Positions 42,143-50,180 of a stretch of DNA of 64,000 bases are shown here, in pieces. Under the pieces are notes generated by a model. That model was given only the letters and a program-made list of their open reading frames with translations. It made no database searches and was not told the origin of the DNA. The position numbers were made by a program, and so were the translations under genes. How positions within the stretch are numbered: position 1 is the first letter of the stretch; the number at the start of each line of letters is the position of its first letter. Source of the stretch: Mycolicibacterium malmesburyense (GTDB lineage: Bacteria > Actinomycetota > Actinomycetes > Mycobacteriales > Mycobacteriaceae); the NCBI RefSeq assembly GCF_001050015.1, contig NZ_CVTB01000066.1, forward strand, positions 26,281 to 90,280. The letters run 5' to 3'.

Positions 42143-43345
42143 ATGGCGACGGGACTGCGAGACGTGGTTGTCGTCGGCGCCGGGGTCGCCGGTGTGCGGG
42201 CGGCAGAGACGCTGCGGCAGAAGGGCTTTGACGGTGCACTGACGATCGTCGGCGACGAGCGTCAACCCCCGTACCACCGGCCACCGCTGTCGAAGAAACT
42301 GTTGTCCGGCGAGATCCATCGGGCCGGCATCGACATGGCGCCGCAGTTCGACCTCGACGCCCGGGTGCTGCGGGGCGCTTCGGCGGTAGGGCTGGACGAC
42401 AAGTCGTGCACCGTTCGCGTGCGAGACGAGGGTCGAGAGCTGTCGCTGCGGTACGACGGGCTGGTGATCGCCAGCGGCGCCGTTCCTCGCGAGTGGCCGG
42501 GCGGTCCGGTGCCCGACGGTGTGATGATGCTGCGCACGGTCGACGACTGCCTGGCCATCCGGGAGCGACTCGCTTCACGTCCCCGCGTCGCGGTGGTGGG
42601 CGGCGGCTTCATCGGGGTCGAGGTGGCGGCCACCTGCCGGGCGCTCGGGTTGGATGTGACGCTGATTCAACGGGGTTCGAACCCGCTGCTCTCGGCACTG
42701 GGCGGCGAGCTCGCGCCGCACTGGGCCGGGCTGCACCGCCGCCACGGTGTCGACCTGCGGCTCGGAGTCGAGGTCGAGAAGTTTGTGGGCAGGCGCAAGG
42801 TCAAGGCAGTTCGGTTGACCGACGGTTCCCGAGTCGCGGCCGACCTCGTCGTCATCGGGCTGGGCGTCACGCCCGCAACCGACTGGCTCGAGGGCTCGGG
42901 TGTGCGTGTCGACGACGGCGTGCTCTGCGACGCCACGGGCACCGCCGAGGGTGTTCGCGGCGTCGTGGCCGCCGGCGATGTCGCGCGGTGGTGGCATCCA
43001 CGCTATGAGCGCCATCTGCGGATCGAACACTGGGACGTCGCCAACCGTCAGGGCGAGGCGGCGGCGCAGACGCTGTTGTCCGGCCCCCAGCACGCCGAGA
43101 GCTATGACGAGATTCCCTACTTCTGGTCGGATCAGTACGACGTGAAACTCCAGATGCTGGGTCTGCCAACCGATCACGATTCGGTCGACATCGTCGAGGG
43201 CGACCTCGACCAGTGGGAGTTCGTCGCGGCGTACGGGCGTGGAGGGCGCACCGTCGCGGTGCTCAGCACCATCCCCGGACGGGTACACGCCTACCGCGGC
43301 GCCCTCGAGGAGAGAGCGGCGTTTCCCCCCAGGCCGGCGGTATAG
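42143..43345 (+). CDS. NAD(P)H-dependent ferredoxin reductase
   Basis: The product is 400 residues. The FAD-binding motif is VVVGAGVAGVRAAETLR (about 8-24), followed by PPYHRPPLSKKLL, a hallmark of rubredoxin/ferredoxin reductases. The NAD site is VAVVGGGFIGVEVAATCRAL (about 150-169), and GVVAAGDVARWW is the second FAD contact. The C-terminal domain has the expected YFWSDQYDVKLQMLG block. It passes electrons from NAD(P)H to the adjacent ferredoxin. No cytochrome P450 is nearby; the likely end user is the PF10118-type protein. Confidence 0.9.
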   Translation: MATGLRDVVVVGAGVAGVRAAETLRQKGFDGALTIVGDERQPPYHRPPLSKKLLSGEIHRAGIDMAPQFDLDARVLRGASAVGLDDKSCTVRVRDEGRELSLRYDGLVIASGAVPREWPGGPVPDGVMMLRTVDDCLAIRERLASRPRVAVVGGGFIGVEVAATCRALGLDVTLIQRGSNPLLSALGGELAPHWAGLHRRHGVDLRLGVEVEKFVGRRKVKAVRLTDGSRVAADLVVIGLGVTPATDWLEGSGVRVDDGVLCDATGTAEGVRGVVAAGDVARWWHPRYERHLRIEHWDVANRQGEAAAQTLLSGPQHAESYDEIPYFWSDQYDVKLQMLGLPTDHDSVDIVEGDLDQWEFVAAYGRGGRTVAVLSTIPGRVHAYRGALEERAAFPPRPAV

Positions 43346-43427
43346 CAACCGGCGCGGCTTTGGATCGCGGCTCGCACAGCGTCGCGATCTGCCGAGCGCG
43401 CGCACACGGACGCAGTACGATCCGCCC

Positions 43428-44174
43428 GTGGGCATATACGGTCGTGCCGTCGCGATCACCAGGCTGGTCGCGATCACGGCGGCGGCCGTGCTGCTCGTAC
43501 AGTGTTCGTCCCCACCGCCGCCGGCCGCATCGACCCCACCGCCCAGCACGACCACCGGCGAGCCGACCACCGCTGCCGCCCCTCCTCCGCCTACGACGAC
43601 CACCCCGACGCCAGCACGCGCCCATGTTCTGACCGTCACCGCCGCCGACCTCGGCGAAAGTTGGCGTCCCGGCTGCCCTTTGGCACCGGAGCGCCTGCGA
43701 CTCGTCGAGATCGACTTCCTCGGAATGGATCTCGAAACTCACCGCGGAGAGCTGGTCGTGCACGAGGACCTGGTACCCGAGGTCATCGAGATCTTCGACC
43801 AACTCCGCGAGGCGCGCTATCCGATCGAGAAGATGCAGACGCCCGACCACTACCCCGGCGCCGAGGACGAATTGTCCATGCGCGACAACAACACCTCGGC
43901 GTTCAACTGCCGCGACATCCCCGGCTCCGGCAACTGGTCTCACCACGCGTACGGCCGGGCCATCGACATCAATCCGCTCATCAACCCCTACATCGACGAC
44001 GCCGGCGACCTCCAACCCGCCACCGCGGGCCCCTATCTCGACCGGACCCGCATCGACCCGGGTCTGCTGCACGACGGCGATCCTGCGGTGAAGGTGTTCA
44101 CCGACCGCGGCTGGACCTGGGGCGGAGACTGGCAGACCCCGAAGGACTACCAACACTTCGAGAAGCCTAAATAG
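43428..44174 (+). CDS. Lipoprotein M15 D-alanyl-D-alanine carboxypeptidase-like
   Basis: The product is 248 residues from GTG 43428. A lipobox LVQC (Cys26) follows a hydrophobic lead, and a Pro/Thr-rich linker spans about 28-62. The catalytic domain carries the M15 signature NWSHHAYGRAIDINPL (zinc His and Asp) and DYQHFEK at the end (third ligand). It is expected to be anchored at the outer face of the membrane and to trim or bind peptidoglycan peptides. A second M15-like protein is at 33391-34008 but with a signal anchor in place of the lipobox. Confidence 0.82.
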   Translation: MGIYGRAVAITRLVAITAAAVLLVQCSSPPPPAASTPPPSTTTGEPTTAAAPPPPTTTTPTPARAHVLTVTAADLGESWRPGCPLAPERLRLVEIDFLGMDLETHRGELVVHEDLVPEVIEIFDQLREARYPIEKMQTPDHYPGAEDELSMRDNNTSAFNCRDIPGSGNWSHHAYGRAIDINPLINPYIDDAGDLQPATAGPYLDRTRIDPGLLHDGDPAVKVFTDRGWTWGGDWQTPKDYQHFEKPK

Positions 44175-44293
44175 CGCTCACACCAGAAGAATTCAAGTTC
44201 TCCATTCGCAATACATCCCGTACCGGATAGTTACCCGGCGCCGCCGAATGCTCCGTAGCGTCTTCGGCTATTGCCGACGCCGATGGAGAGCGT

Positions 44294-44446
44294 ATGCCGT
44301 TTCCGTGGGAACTGAATACCGACCGACCCTACCGCCACCCGACCTATCCCGGTCCTCGAAGCCCGTCAACCGAAGAACCCGACCGCCTGGCCGCCATCGA
44401 CGACGCCGACGCTGAGAAGGGGATTTTCGGGGACACGAGGGCCTAA
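44294..44446 (+). CDS. Short hypothetical protein (50 residues)
   Basis: ATG 44294 is preceded by GGAGAG at about six bases. The product is hydrophilic: it starts MPFPWELNTDRPYRHPTYPG and ends DAEKGIFGDTRA. The composition and the ribosome binding site look real, but I recognise no family. It lies 109 bases before arr on the same strand. Confidence 0.5.
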   Translation: MPFPWELNTDRPYRHPTYPGPRSPSTEEPDRLAAIDDADAEKGIFGDTRA

Positions 44447-44554
44447 TCGTGACGTCCCACTCTCACTTTACGACAGGGGGTGGGGCTTGCGGCAAGGCCC
44501 CTGACCTGCTGCACAATCGTCCGGCCACGCCCGCAACGGACGAAGGAGCAGTGT

Positions 44555-44980
44555 GTGAACCCGCCAAAACCATTCGAAGTGCACGAGTCTGGTGCCTACC
44601 TTCACGGCACCAAGGTCGACCTCGCCGTGGGTGATCTGCTGGTGCCCGGGCGCCCCTCCAACTTCGAGGAGGGGCGCATCTCCAACCACATCTATATGAC
44701 CCAGACCTTGGACGCCGCCGTGTGGGGCGCCGAGATGGCGGCAGGCGGGGGCCGCGGCCGCATCTACATCGTCGAACCGCTGGGCGACGTCGAGGACGAT
44801 CCGAACGTCACGGACAAGAAACTGCCGGGAAACCCGACGCGGTCCTACCGCAGCCGCGAGCCGGTGAAGATCGTCGGCGAGATCACCGACTGGGTGGGAC
44901 ATTCACCGGAGCAGATCAAGGCCATGCTGGACGGGTTGGAAGACCTTCGCCGCCGGGGACTGGCCGTCATTTACGACTGA
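44555..44980 (+). CDS. arr: Rifampin ADP-ribosyltransferase
   Basis: GTG 44555 follows GAAGGAG; the product is 141 residues, the normal Arr size. Family blocks are intact: GAYLHGTKVDLAVGD, SNHIYMTQTLDAAVWGAEMA, GRIYIVEPLGDVEDDPNVTD, KKLPGNPTRSYRS and GHSPEQIKAML. Arr moves ADP-ribose from NAD to a hydroxyl of rifampin and inactivates it; the enzyme is chromosomal in fast-growing mycobacteria. No regulator is next to it. This is one of the most certain calls in the window. Confidence 0.95.
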   Translation: MNPPKPFEVHESGAYLHGTKVDLAVGDLLVPGRPSNFEEGRISNHIYMTQTLDAAVWGAEMAAGGGRGRIYIVEPLGDVEDDPNVTDKKLPGNPTRSYRSREPVKIVGEITDWVGHSPEQIKAMLDGLEDLRRRGLAVIYD

Positions 44981-44988
44981 CCGCAGGC

Positions 44989-45162
44989 CTACTTCTTGAA
45001 GGTGTCCTTGATCTTCTCGCCGGCGTCGCGGAGGTTGGCGACCGCCTGGTCGCTGCGGCCCTCGTCGCGGGTGCGCGCGTCGCCGGTCAGGTTGCCGACC
45101 GCTTCCTTCGCCTTACCGGAGAGGTTGTCGACCTTGTTCCTCGCCTTGTCCGCTGCGCTCAC
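44989..45162 (-). CDS. CsbD-family stress-response protein
   Basis: The product is 57 residues from GTG 45160-45162 with GAGGAGG close upstream. The sequence is charged and repetitive, like CsbD: ADKARNKVDNLSGKAKEAVG, NLTGDARTRDEGRSDQA, LRDAGEKIKDTFKK. CsbD proteins are small, hydrophilic and induced by general stress. It lies 62 bases downstream of the DUF1206 gene on the same strand and may share its transcript. Confidence 0.85.
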   Translation of the reverse strand: MSAADKARNKVDNLSGKAKEAVGNLTGDARTRDEGRSDQAVANLRDAGEKIKDTFKK

Positions 45163-45223
45163 GATGTTCCTCCTCGAGGCTCGACCTGCCGCTCGGATAC
45201 CTCGACAGCGCGGAACGGAAACG

Positions 45224-46033
45224 TCACATGCGGGAGTATCGCGCCAGCGCGAAGCTGTACAGCCCGTAGGCCGCGAAGCCCATCGCCGCGATGATCAGGA
45301 TGGTCGCTCCGTAATGCGCGCGACCGAGCGCCTTGACCGCCCCGTCGAGCCCCGTCGACTTGGCCGGGTCGCTGGCGTAGGTCGCCACGACGACGGACAG
45401 CCCGGCCGCGAAAAGCACTGCGCCCTCGGCGACATGGCCGCACACCCCCAGCACCGTCACCAACCGGCCGCCCGGGACGGTGAGGTCTTTGAGGAATTTC
45501 TTCGTCGCTCCCTTGTGCACGAAGTAGGCGCCGATCACGGCGATCGCCAACCCCCCGAGCACCAACACCGCCTTGCCGCCGTCGGACTGCATCAGTCTCG
45601 CACTCAACCCGGAAGTCTGCTCGCTGCCGCGAATCCTGGCACCCAGCGCGATCTGGATCGCGGTGAACGCGACCGCGCAGTACACCAGGCCCAACCCGAA
45701 AGCCCTGAGCCGATTCATGAGTGGCGAATCGCGCTTGTGCGCCTCGGTGCTCTCACCGGGATGCAGGCCCAGCACCGTCTCGGCGAACCGCCACATCGCC
45801 AATGCGATGAGCCCGCCGGCGACGATCCACAGCGAGACGTTCCCGCCGCCCTCGGTGGCCAGCGTCGCCAGCGCTCCGGACTGGTCAGCGTCACCGCCGA
45901 GGCCCAGCGCGATCCGCACGATCGTGTACGCCACGAGCAGGTGCAGTATGCCGCTGACCGGATAGCCCGCCCGCGCCAGGAACTGGACCACGCGACTGCC
46001 GGTGGCGTCGTTGACTGCACCCTTGAAGCTCAT
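45224..46033 (-). CDS. DUF1206 membrane protein
   Basis: The product is 269 residues from ATG 46031-46033. It has six hydrophobic segments in three similar pairs, with recurring patterns (RAGYPVSGILHLLVAY, AFGLGLVYCAVAFTAIQ, VCGHVAEGAVLFAAG). This is the threefold DUF1206 layout found in actinobacteria. Role unknown, probably envelope stress because of the CsbD gene just downstream. The upstream extension to 46138 is Arg/Pro-rich and unlikely to be translated. Confidence 0.8.
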   Translation of the reverse strand: MSFKGAVNDATGSRVVQFLARAGYPVSGILHLLVAYTIVRIALGLGGDADQSGALATLATEGGGNVSLWIVAGGLIALAMWRFAETVLGLHPGESTEAHKRDSPLMNRLRAFGLGLVYCAVAFTAIQIALGARIRGSEQTSGLSARLMQSDGGKAVLVLGGLAIAVIGAYFVHKGATKKFLKDLTVPGGRLVTVLGVCGHVAEGAVLFAAGLSVVVATYASDPAKSTGLDGAVKALGRAHYGATILIIAAMGFAAYGLYSFALARYSRM

Positions 46034-46158
46034 GGTTTCGCCGGACCGCCTGACACTCGGCCTTATTACCCGGGCCGATTTCCGGCGAAACGGCGGATGA
46101 CCGCCCTCGGCGGCGTCCGGGCGCGGTAACCTCCCCACGCCAAGTGTGGAGGTGTCTC

Positions 46159-46584
46159 ATGAGATTCCGGTCGAGTGCATTGCCGGTGCTGGCGACGGTG
46201 GCCGTCGTCTCGGGTTGTGGCCTGGTCGGGCCCACGCCGTCCGAGGAGCCCGCTCAGTCCGGCCGAATCGTCGTCGACGGCAACGGCGTGGACACCAAGT
46301 CCGTCGAGTGCACCCAGCATGAGTGGTCGATGCAGATCGACGCCAGAGCCACCACGGGCGGCGCGCGGGTGTTCCTCGAGCTCGGCGGCGAGAAGCCCGT
46401 CGTGCGGACCGTCAACATCGAGAACGTGAACGAGATCAACGGGGCCGCAGGCGGCGACGCCGGTAAGGCCGAGGCGACCACGAGCGGAAACGTCTACACG
46501 ATCTCCGGCACCGTGGTCGGCGCCGACGGCAAGAATCCGGGCCAGACCCGCACGATGCCGTTCCAGATCAAGGCGCCCTGCTGA
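46159..46584 (+). CDS. LpqH-type (19-kDa antigen family) lipoprotein
   Basis: The product is 141 residues with GGAGG before ATG 46159. The lipobox VSGC puts Cys20 at the lipidation site after a hydrophobic lead. The mature part has a Cys pair (VECTQHEWSM and IKAPC) and beta-rich segments ending in VGADGKNPGQTRTMPFQIKAPC in outline. This matches the mycobacterial LpqH family of surface lipoproteins, known as TLR2 ligands. Divergent from the DUF1206 gene. Confidence 0.8.
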   Translation: MRFRSSALPVLATVAVVSGCGLVGPTPSEEPAQSGRIVVDGNGVDTKSVECTQHEWSMQIDARATTGGARVFLELGGEKPVVRTVNIENVNEINGAAGGDAGKAEATTSGNVYTISGTVVGADGKNPGQTRTMPFQIKAPC

Positions 46585-46644
46585 GTCGCTCACCTCTGCT
46601 CGAAAGCGGTGATGGGGCGCCGGTGCGCCGGTAACATCCCGCGC

Positions 46645-48182
46645 GTGCCGGACGGTACTCGTGTCGACGCCGAGCGGCGTCAGGTATCGGGGCTCGCTGC
46701 CGTCATGACCGTCATCGCGATGGGCCTCGGCTATGCCATCGCGATCGGCGACCCGACCACCTTCTCGGCGAACCTACAACTCATCTCGGCCGGTCTGAAC
46801 ATCAGCGGGACCACGTCCACGTTCGTCGCCAGCCTGGCCACCCTCACCATGGCCGCCGCGGTGCTGAGCGCCGGCGCCCTGGGCGACCTGTACGGCATGC
46901 GACGGATGTACCTGTTCGGAATGGCCGGGGCGATCGCGTTCAGTGTCCTCGCCGCCGTGGCACCCGTGCTCGTGGTGCTGATCATCGCGCGGGCGGGGGC
47001 GGGTGTGATGTCGGCGTTCCTGCCGGTCTGTCGCTCGCGATCACCAACGCGGTGTTCCCGCCAGGCCGGCGGGCCGCGGCGATCGCGGCCTACTTCGGCG
47101 TGGGATATGCCGTGGCCACTCCGATGCCGGCCATCAGCGGCATGCTCGGCCACGCCATTGGCTGGCGCGCATGCTTTTTCGTCGTTCCGATCGTCGGCCT
47201 CCTGGGGTTCCTCGTCACGTGGCGATTCGTGCCCGAGACGGTGCGCGCGGAGCGTCGGCTCGACGTGCTCGGGATGGCGTTGTTCGCCGTCGCGCTGCTC
47301 GGGCTCATTTTCGGAGTCTCGCGCATCGAGACGGGCATCAACGCCGTCGGCCTGGTCGCCATCGGCATCGGGCTGTTGGCCGGATGTGCCTTCGTCGCAC
47401 AGGAGTTGCGCACCACCGATCCGGCGCTCGACATGCGGGTGTTCCGGACGGGCCGGTTCAACGCCGCGGTGACGGCCGGGGTGATGTTCAACATCGTGCT
47501 CGGCGGGTCGATGGTGCTGCTGTCGTTCTATCTCGTCACGATCCGCAAGGAGTCACACGAGCTGTTCGGCCTGCTGCTGATCCCCGCGACCGCGCTCGCC
47601 GCCGTCGCCGCCACCTCGGCGGGCCCGACCGCGAACCGGTTCAGCCCCCGCGCCGTCATGGTCACCGGGCTCGTGGTCATGCTCGGCGGGCTGCTGATGA
47701 TGCGCTTCTTCGATTTGGACACAACACGCACGACGGTGTTCGTCACCACCGCGCTGATCGTGGTCGGCGGCGCCCTGGTCACGACGCCGCAGGCGATGAT
47801 CATGATGAGCAGCGCGCCCGACGATCTCGGCGGTGCGGTGTCGGCGGTCAAGAGCGCGGTCAACGAGGGCGGATATTCGCTGGGCCCTGCGCTTTTCGCG
47901 CTGGTGGGCATCAACCTGTTCCTCACCGACAGCGCACACGACCTGTCACATTCCGGGATCACGCGCGCCGAAACCCGCGAGGCCCTGCTGACCGTGCACG
48001 GCGGTCACGGTGCCCAGCTGGTGAATCCGGAGCAGGCGCGGCTGGTGGTCGAGCAGGCGCCGCACAACGCCGTCGACGCGATCCACACGCTGAGCCTCAT
48101 CATGGCCGCCGGTCCGATCGCGGCGATCATTCTGGCGCTGTGGCTGATCAAGCCCGCCAACCGCTCAACAGGCGGCCAGTAA
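46645..48182 (+). pseudogene. MFS transporter (DHA2-like) with a frameshift
   Basis: The first frame encodes the leading membrane helices to SAFLPV (about 47,028); from there the protein continues in another frame with SLAITNAVFPPGRRAAAIAAYF through to 48,182. A missing 4-base unit at GGTC (47,025-47,028) explains the shift: a GGTCGGTC there would restore LPVGLSLAITNA and give 513 residues, the usual length of 14-helix multidrug exporters. Motif A-like GDLYGMRRMY is present. It is a pseudogene or a sequencing error. The 3' end overlaps the convergent WS/DGAT gene by 18 bases. Confidence 0.8.
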
Positions 48183-49550
48183 CTCGTCGAGCGCGGTCTC
48201 GAAGCGGTCGGCCAGATCCCACAGGTCGTTGACCAGCTTGCGGCACGAGATGATCCCGACGTTCAACTTGCCCTCCAGCGACATCACGGTGATGTTCAGG
48301 CCGGAGCCGTGGAAGATCGGGCCCAGCGGGTAGAGCGCCTTCATCTCCGCGCCCATCGCGTACAGCTTGTCCTGCGGCCCAGCCACATTCGAGATCACCA
48401 CGTTGTGGATCGGCGTGCGCTTCAGCGGCGTGTGGGACAGCACCTCCATCGCCATGCCGAACAAAGCGGGCGGCAGCGCCTGGGTCACGTCGGCCAGCAA
48501 CGTCGGCGCGATATCGGCGCTGTGAGCCTTTGCGCGAGAACTGGATTCGGCGATGGTGCGCAGCCGCTCGGCGGGATCCTCGATGTGGGTCTGCAGGTTG
48601 TTGAAGAAGCCGGAGAGCTGGTTGCGGCCGGGGCGGTCGGACTTGTCGTGCACGGAGGCCGGGACCACAGCGATGAGCGGTTTGTCCGGTAGCTCGCCGC
48701 GCTTGAGCAGATACTCGCGCAGCGCCCCGGCGCACAACGCCATCACGACGTCGTTGACCTTGACGCCGAACGCGTTCTTCACGCGCTTGACGTCGTCGAG
48801 TTCGAGCTGCGCCAGCGCGATGGTGCGGTCGGAGGTGATCTCGGCGTTGAACACCGTCGCCGGGGCCGAGAAGGGTGCGGCCATGGCCTTGCCGCTGCGT
48901 GCGCGGGTGAGGGTGCTGACGAGTGTCTGCATCGTCGCGGGCACCGCTCGGGTCAGTTGCAGCGGACGCATGAACGCGCGCACCAGACCGTCGGCGGCGA
49001 TCTCCAACGGCCTCGCGCCGCCGAAGCCCGCGACCGGCTCGGGCGGCGGGCCGTCGGGCGCGACGTCGCACAGGGTGCTGATCAGGTTGGCCGCCGACAC
49101 CCCGTCCACCGCGGCGTGGTGCACCTTGATCATCAGGCCGATGTCGCCGCCGTCGAACGGATCGGTTTCGGAGATGCCCTCGATCACCCACATCTCCCAC
49201 AGCGGCTTGCTGCGATCGAGCGGGGAGGCCGCGATGCGCGCGCAGACGTCGACCAGTTCGTTGCGCCCGCCCGGTGCGGGCAGCGCGATGCGGTGCAGGT
49301 GGTATTCCAGGTCCAACTCGTCGTCGTCCACCCACACCGGATGGTCGAGGTTGAGCTGACTGTTAGCGAGCTTTGCCCGCAACTCGGGCAGCGCCTTCAA
49401 CCGTGTGGCCAGATACTCGCGAACCCGTTCGAAGTCGTAGCCACCGGGGATGGTCGATGTGTCAAGACAGGCGATTGAACAGACATTCAGTGGGACACTG
49501 GATGATTCGCTGTAGAGCATCGTCGCGTCGAACGCACTGAGCCGTTCCAT
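48165..49550 (-). CDS. Wax ester synthase / diacylglycerol acyltransferase (WS/DGAT)
   Basis: The product is 461 residues, the standard length. The catalytic motif HHAAVDG (from the family's HHxxxDG) lies at about 140-146 in MIKVHHAAVDGVSAANL. The C-terminal family block is HNVVISNVAGPQDKLYAMGA with PLGPIFHGSGLNITVMSL. These enzymes make triacylglycerol or wax esters from acyl-CoA at the membrane, and mycobacteria carry many copies. All motifs are intact. Transcribed toward the frameshifted transporter. Confidence 0.92.
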   Translation of the reverse strand: MERLSAFDATMLYSESSSVPLNVCSIACLDTSTIPGGYDFERVREYLATRLKALPELRAKLANSQLNLDHPVWVDDDELDLEYHLHRIALPAPGGRNELVDVCARIAASPLDRSKPLWEMWVIEGISETDPFDGGDIGLMIKVHHAAVDGVSAANLISTLCDVAPDGPPPEPVAGFGGARPLEIAADGLVRAFMRPLQLTRAVPATMQTLVSTLTRARSGKAMAAPFSAPATVFNAEITSDRTIALAQLELDDVKRVKNAFGVKVNDVVMALCAGALREYLLKRGELPDKPLIAVVPASVHDKSDRPGRNQLSGFFNNLQTHIEDPAERLRTIAESSSRAKAHSADIAPTLLADVTQALPPALFGMAMEVLSHTPLKRTPIHNVVISNVAGPQDKLYAMGAEMKALYPLGPIFHGSGLNITVMSLEGKLNVGIISCRKLVNDLWDLADRFETALDELLAAC

Positions 49551-49568
49551 GGACGCGGCGTACCCGGG

Positions 49569-49584
49569 TTGACACTCGCGTCAA
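49569..49584. promoter_or_regulatory. Small inverted repeat upstream of WS/DGAT
   Basis: TTGAC (49569-49573) and GTCAA (49580-49584) form a dyad with a six-base spacer, 19 bases before the acyltransferase start. It could be a regulator site. It does not fit the DosR box. Confidence 0.3.
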
Positions 49585-49607
49585 ACCATGAGGGTGGTTA
49601 GGTCGGG

Positions 49608-50072
49608 TCAGCCCGGTTCGGAGGCGGCCTGCGGGGCGTGGCGGGCGACGGTCTCGTCCATCGCCTTGCGCAACGCCGGCATCTCGTCGACCAAGCGGGC
49701 GAGGTCGTCGCGGTTGATGTGCAACACCTCGGCCCGCCCCGTCGTCGTCACGGTCGCGTTGCGCAGCGAACCGCGGCGCAGCACCGACTCGCCGATCACC
49801 TCGCCGGGGCCGACGACGGCGATGCGGTCGTGGCCGACGTACACGCCGACCTCACCTTCGAGCAGGATGTAGCACGCGTCCGACGGGGTCCGCTCCTGGA
49901 TCAGCGGCCACGGCCCCGAGGTCGACGTGCGGTGCGCCGCTTCGACCAGACGCCGCAGGTCGCTGTCGGAGAATTTGGAGAAGGTTTCGAACTCCCGGAG
50001 CCGACGGGCGTCCTGTTCGATTTCCTGCTTGCGAGCCTGTTGACTCTCGCGGGCGTACTTGCGGTTGTCCAT
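49608..50072 (-). CDS. Cyclic nucleotide-binding domain protein
   Basis: The product is 154 residues. After an N-terminal charged helix (MDNRKYARESQQARKQEIEQ) comes a CRP-type cNMP fold: ETFSKFSDSDLRRLVEAAH, ERTPSDACYILLEGEVGVYV and the phosphate-binding cassette GPGEVIGESVLRRGSLRNAT. The cassette has E but the usual Arg-Thr/Ser-Ala pattern is SLRNAT. There is no DNA-binding helix-turn-helix, so it probably acts by protein contacts. A Ser/Thr kinase gene lies upstream on the same strand. Confidence 0.85.
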   Translation of the reverse strand: MDNRKYARESQQARKQEIEQDARRLREFETFSKFSDSDLRRLVEAAHRTSTSGPWPLIQERTPSDACYILLEGEVGVYVGHDRIAVVGPGEVIGESVLRRGSLRNATVTTTGRAEVLHINRDDLARLVDEMPALRKAMDETVARHAPQAASEPG

Positions 50073-50127
50073 GAGGATCCCCGATCCGAGTGGTTTACCT
50101 GGGCGAACCGTAACCGACCTGGCGGGG

Positions 50128-50172
50128 TTTCGGTGCGCAAATGGTCGCTTCGCGATCTGTAGCGCACCGAAA
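50128..50172. terminator. Long inverted repeat after the kinase gene
   Basis: TTTCGGTGCGC (50128-50138) and GCGCACCGAAA (50162-50172) are exact complements with a 23-base spacer. The repeat lies just beyond the kinase stop (50181, minus strand), so it can end that transcript. It has no T-run. It could also be a binding site for the cNMP gene promoter at 50072. Confidence 0.45.
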
Positions 50173-50180
50173 TCGCCGAA

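Noticed and set aside
49569..49584. DosR box upstream of WS/DGAT
   Set aside because: The dyad TTGAC-N6-GTCAA does not match the DosR pattern (GGGACT-N3-GTCCC core).
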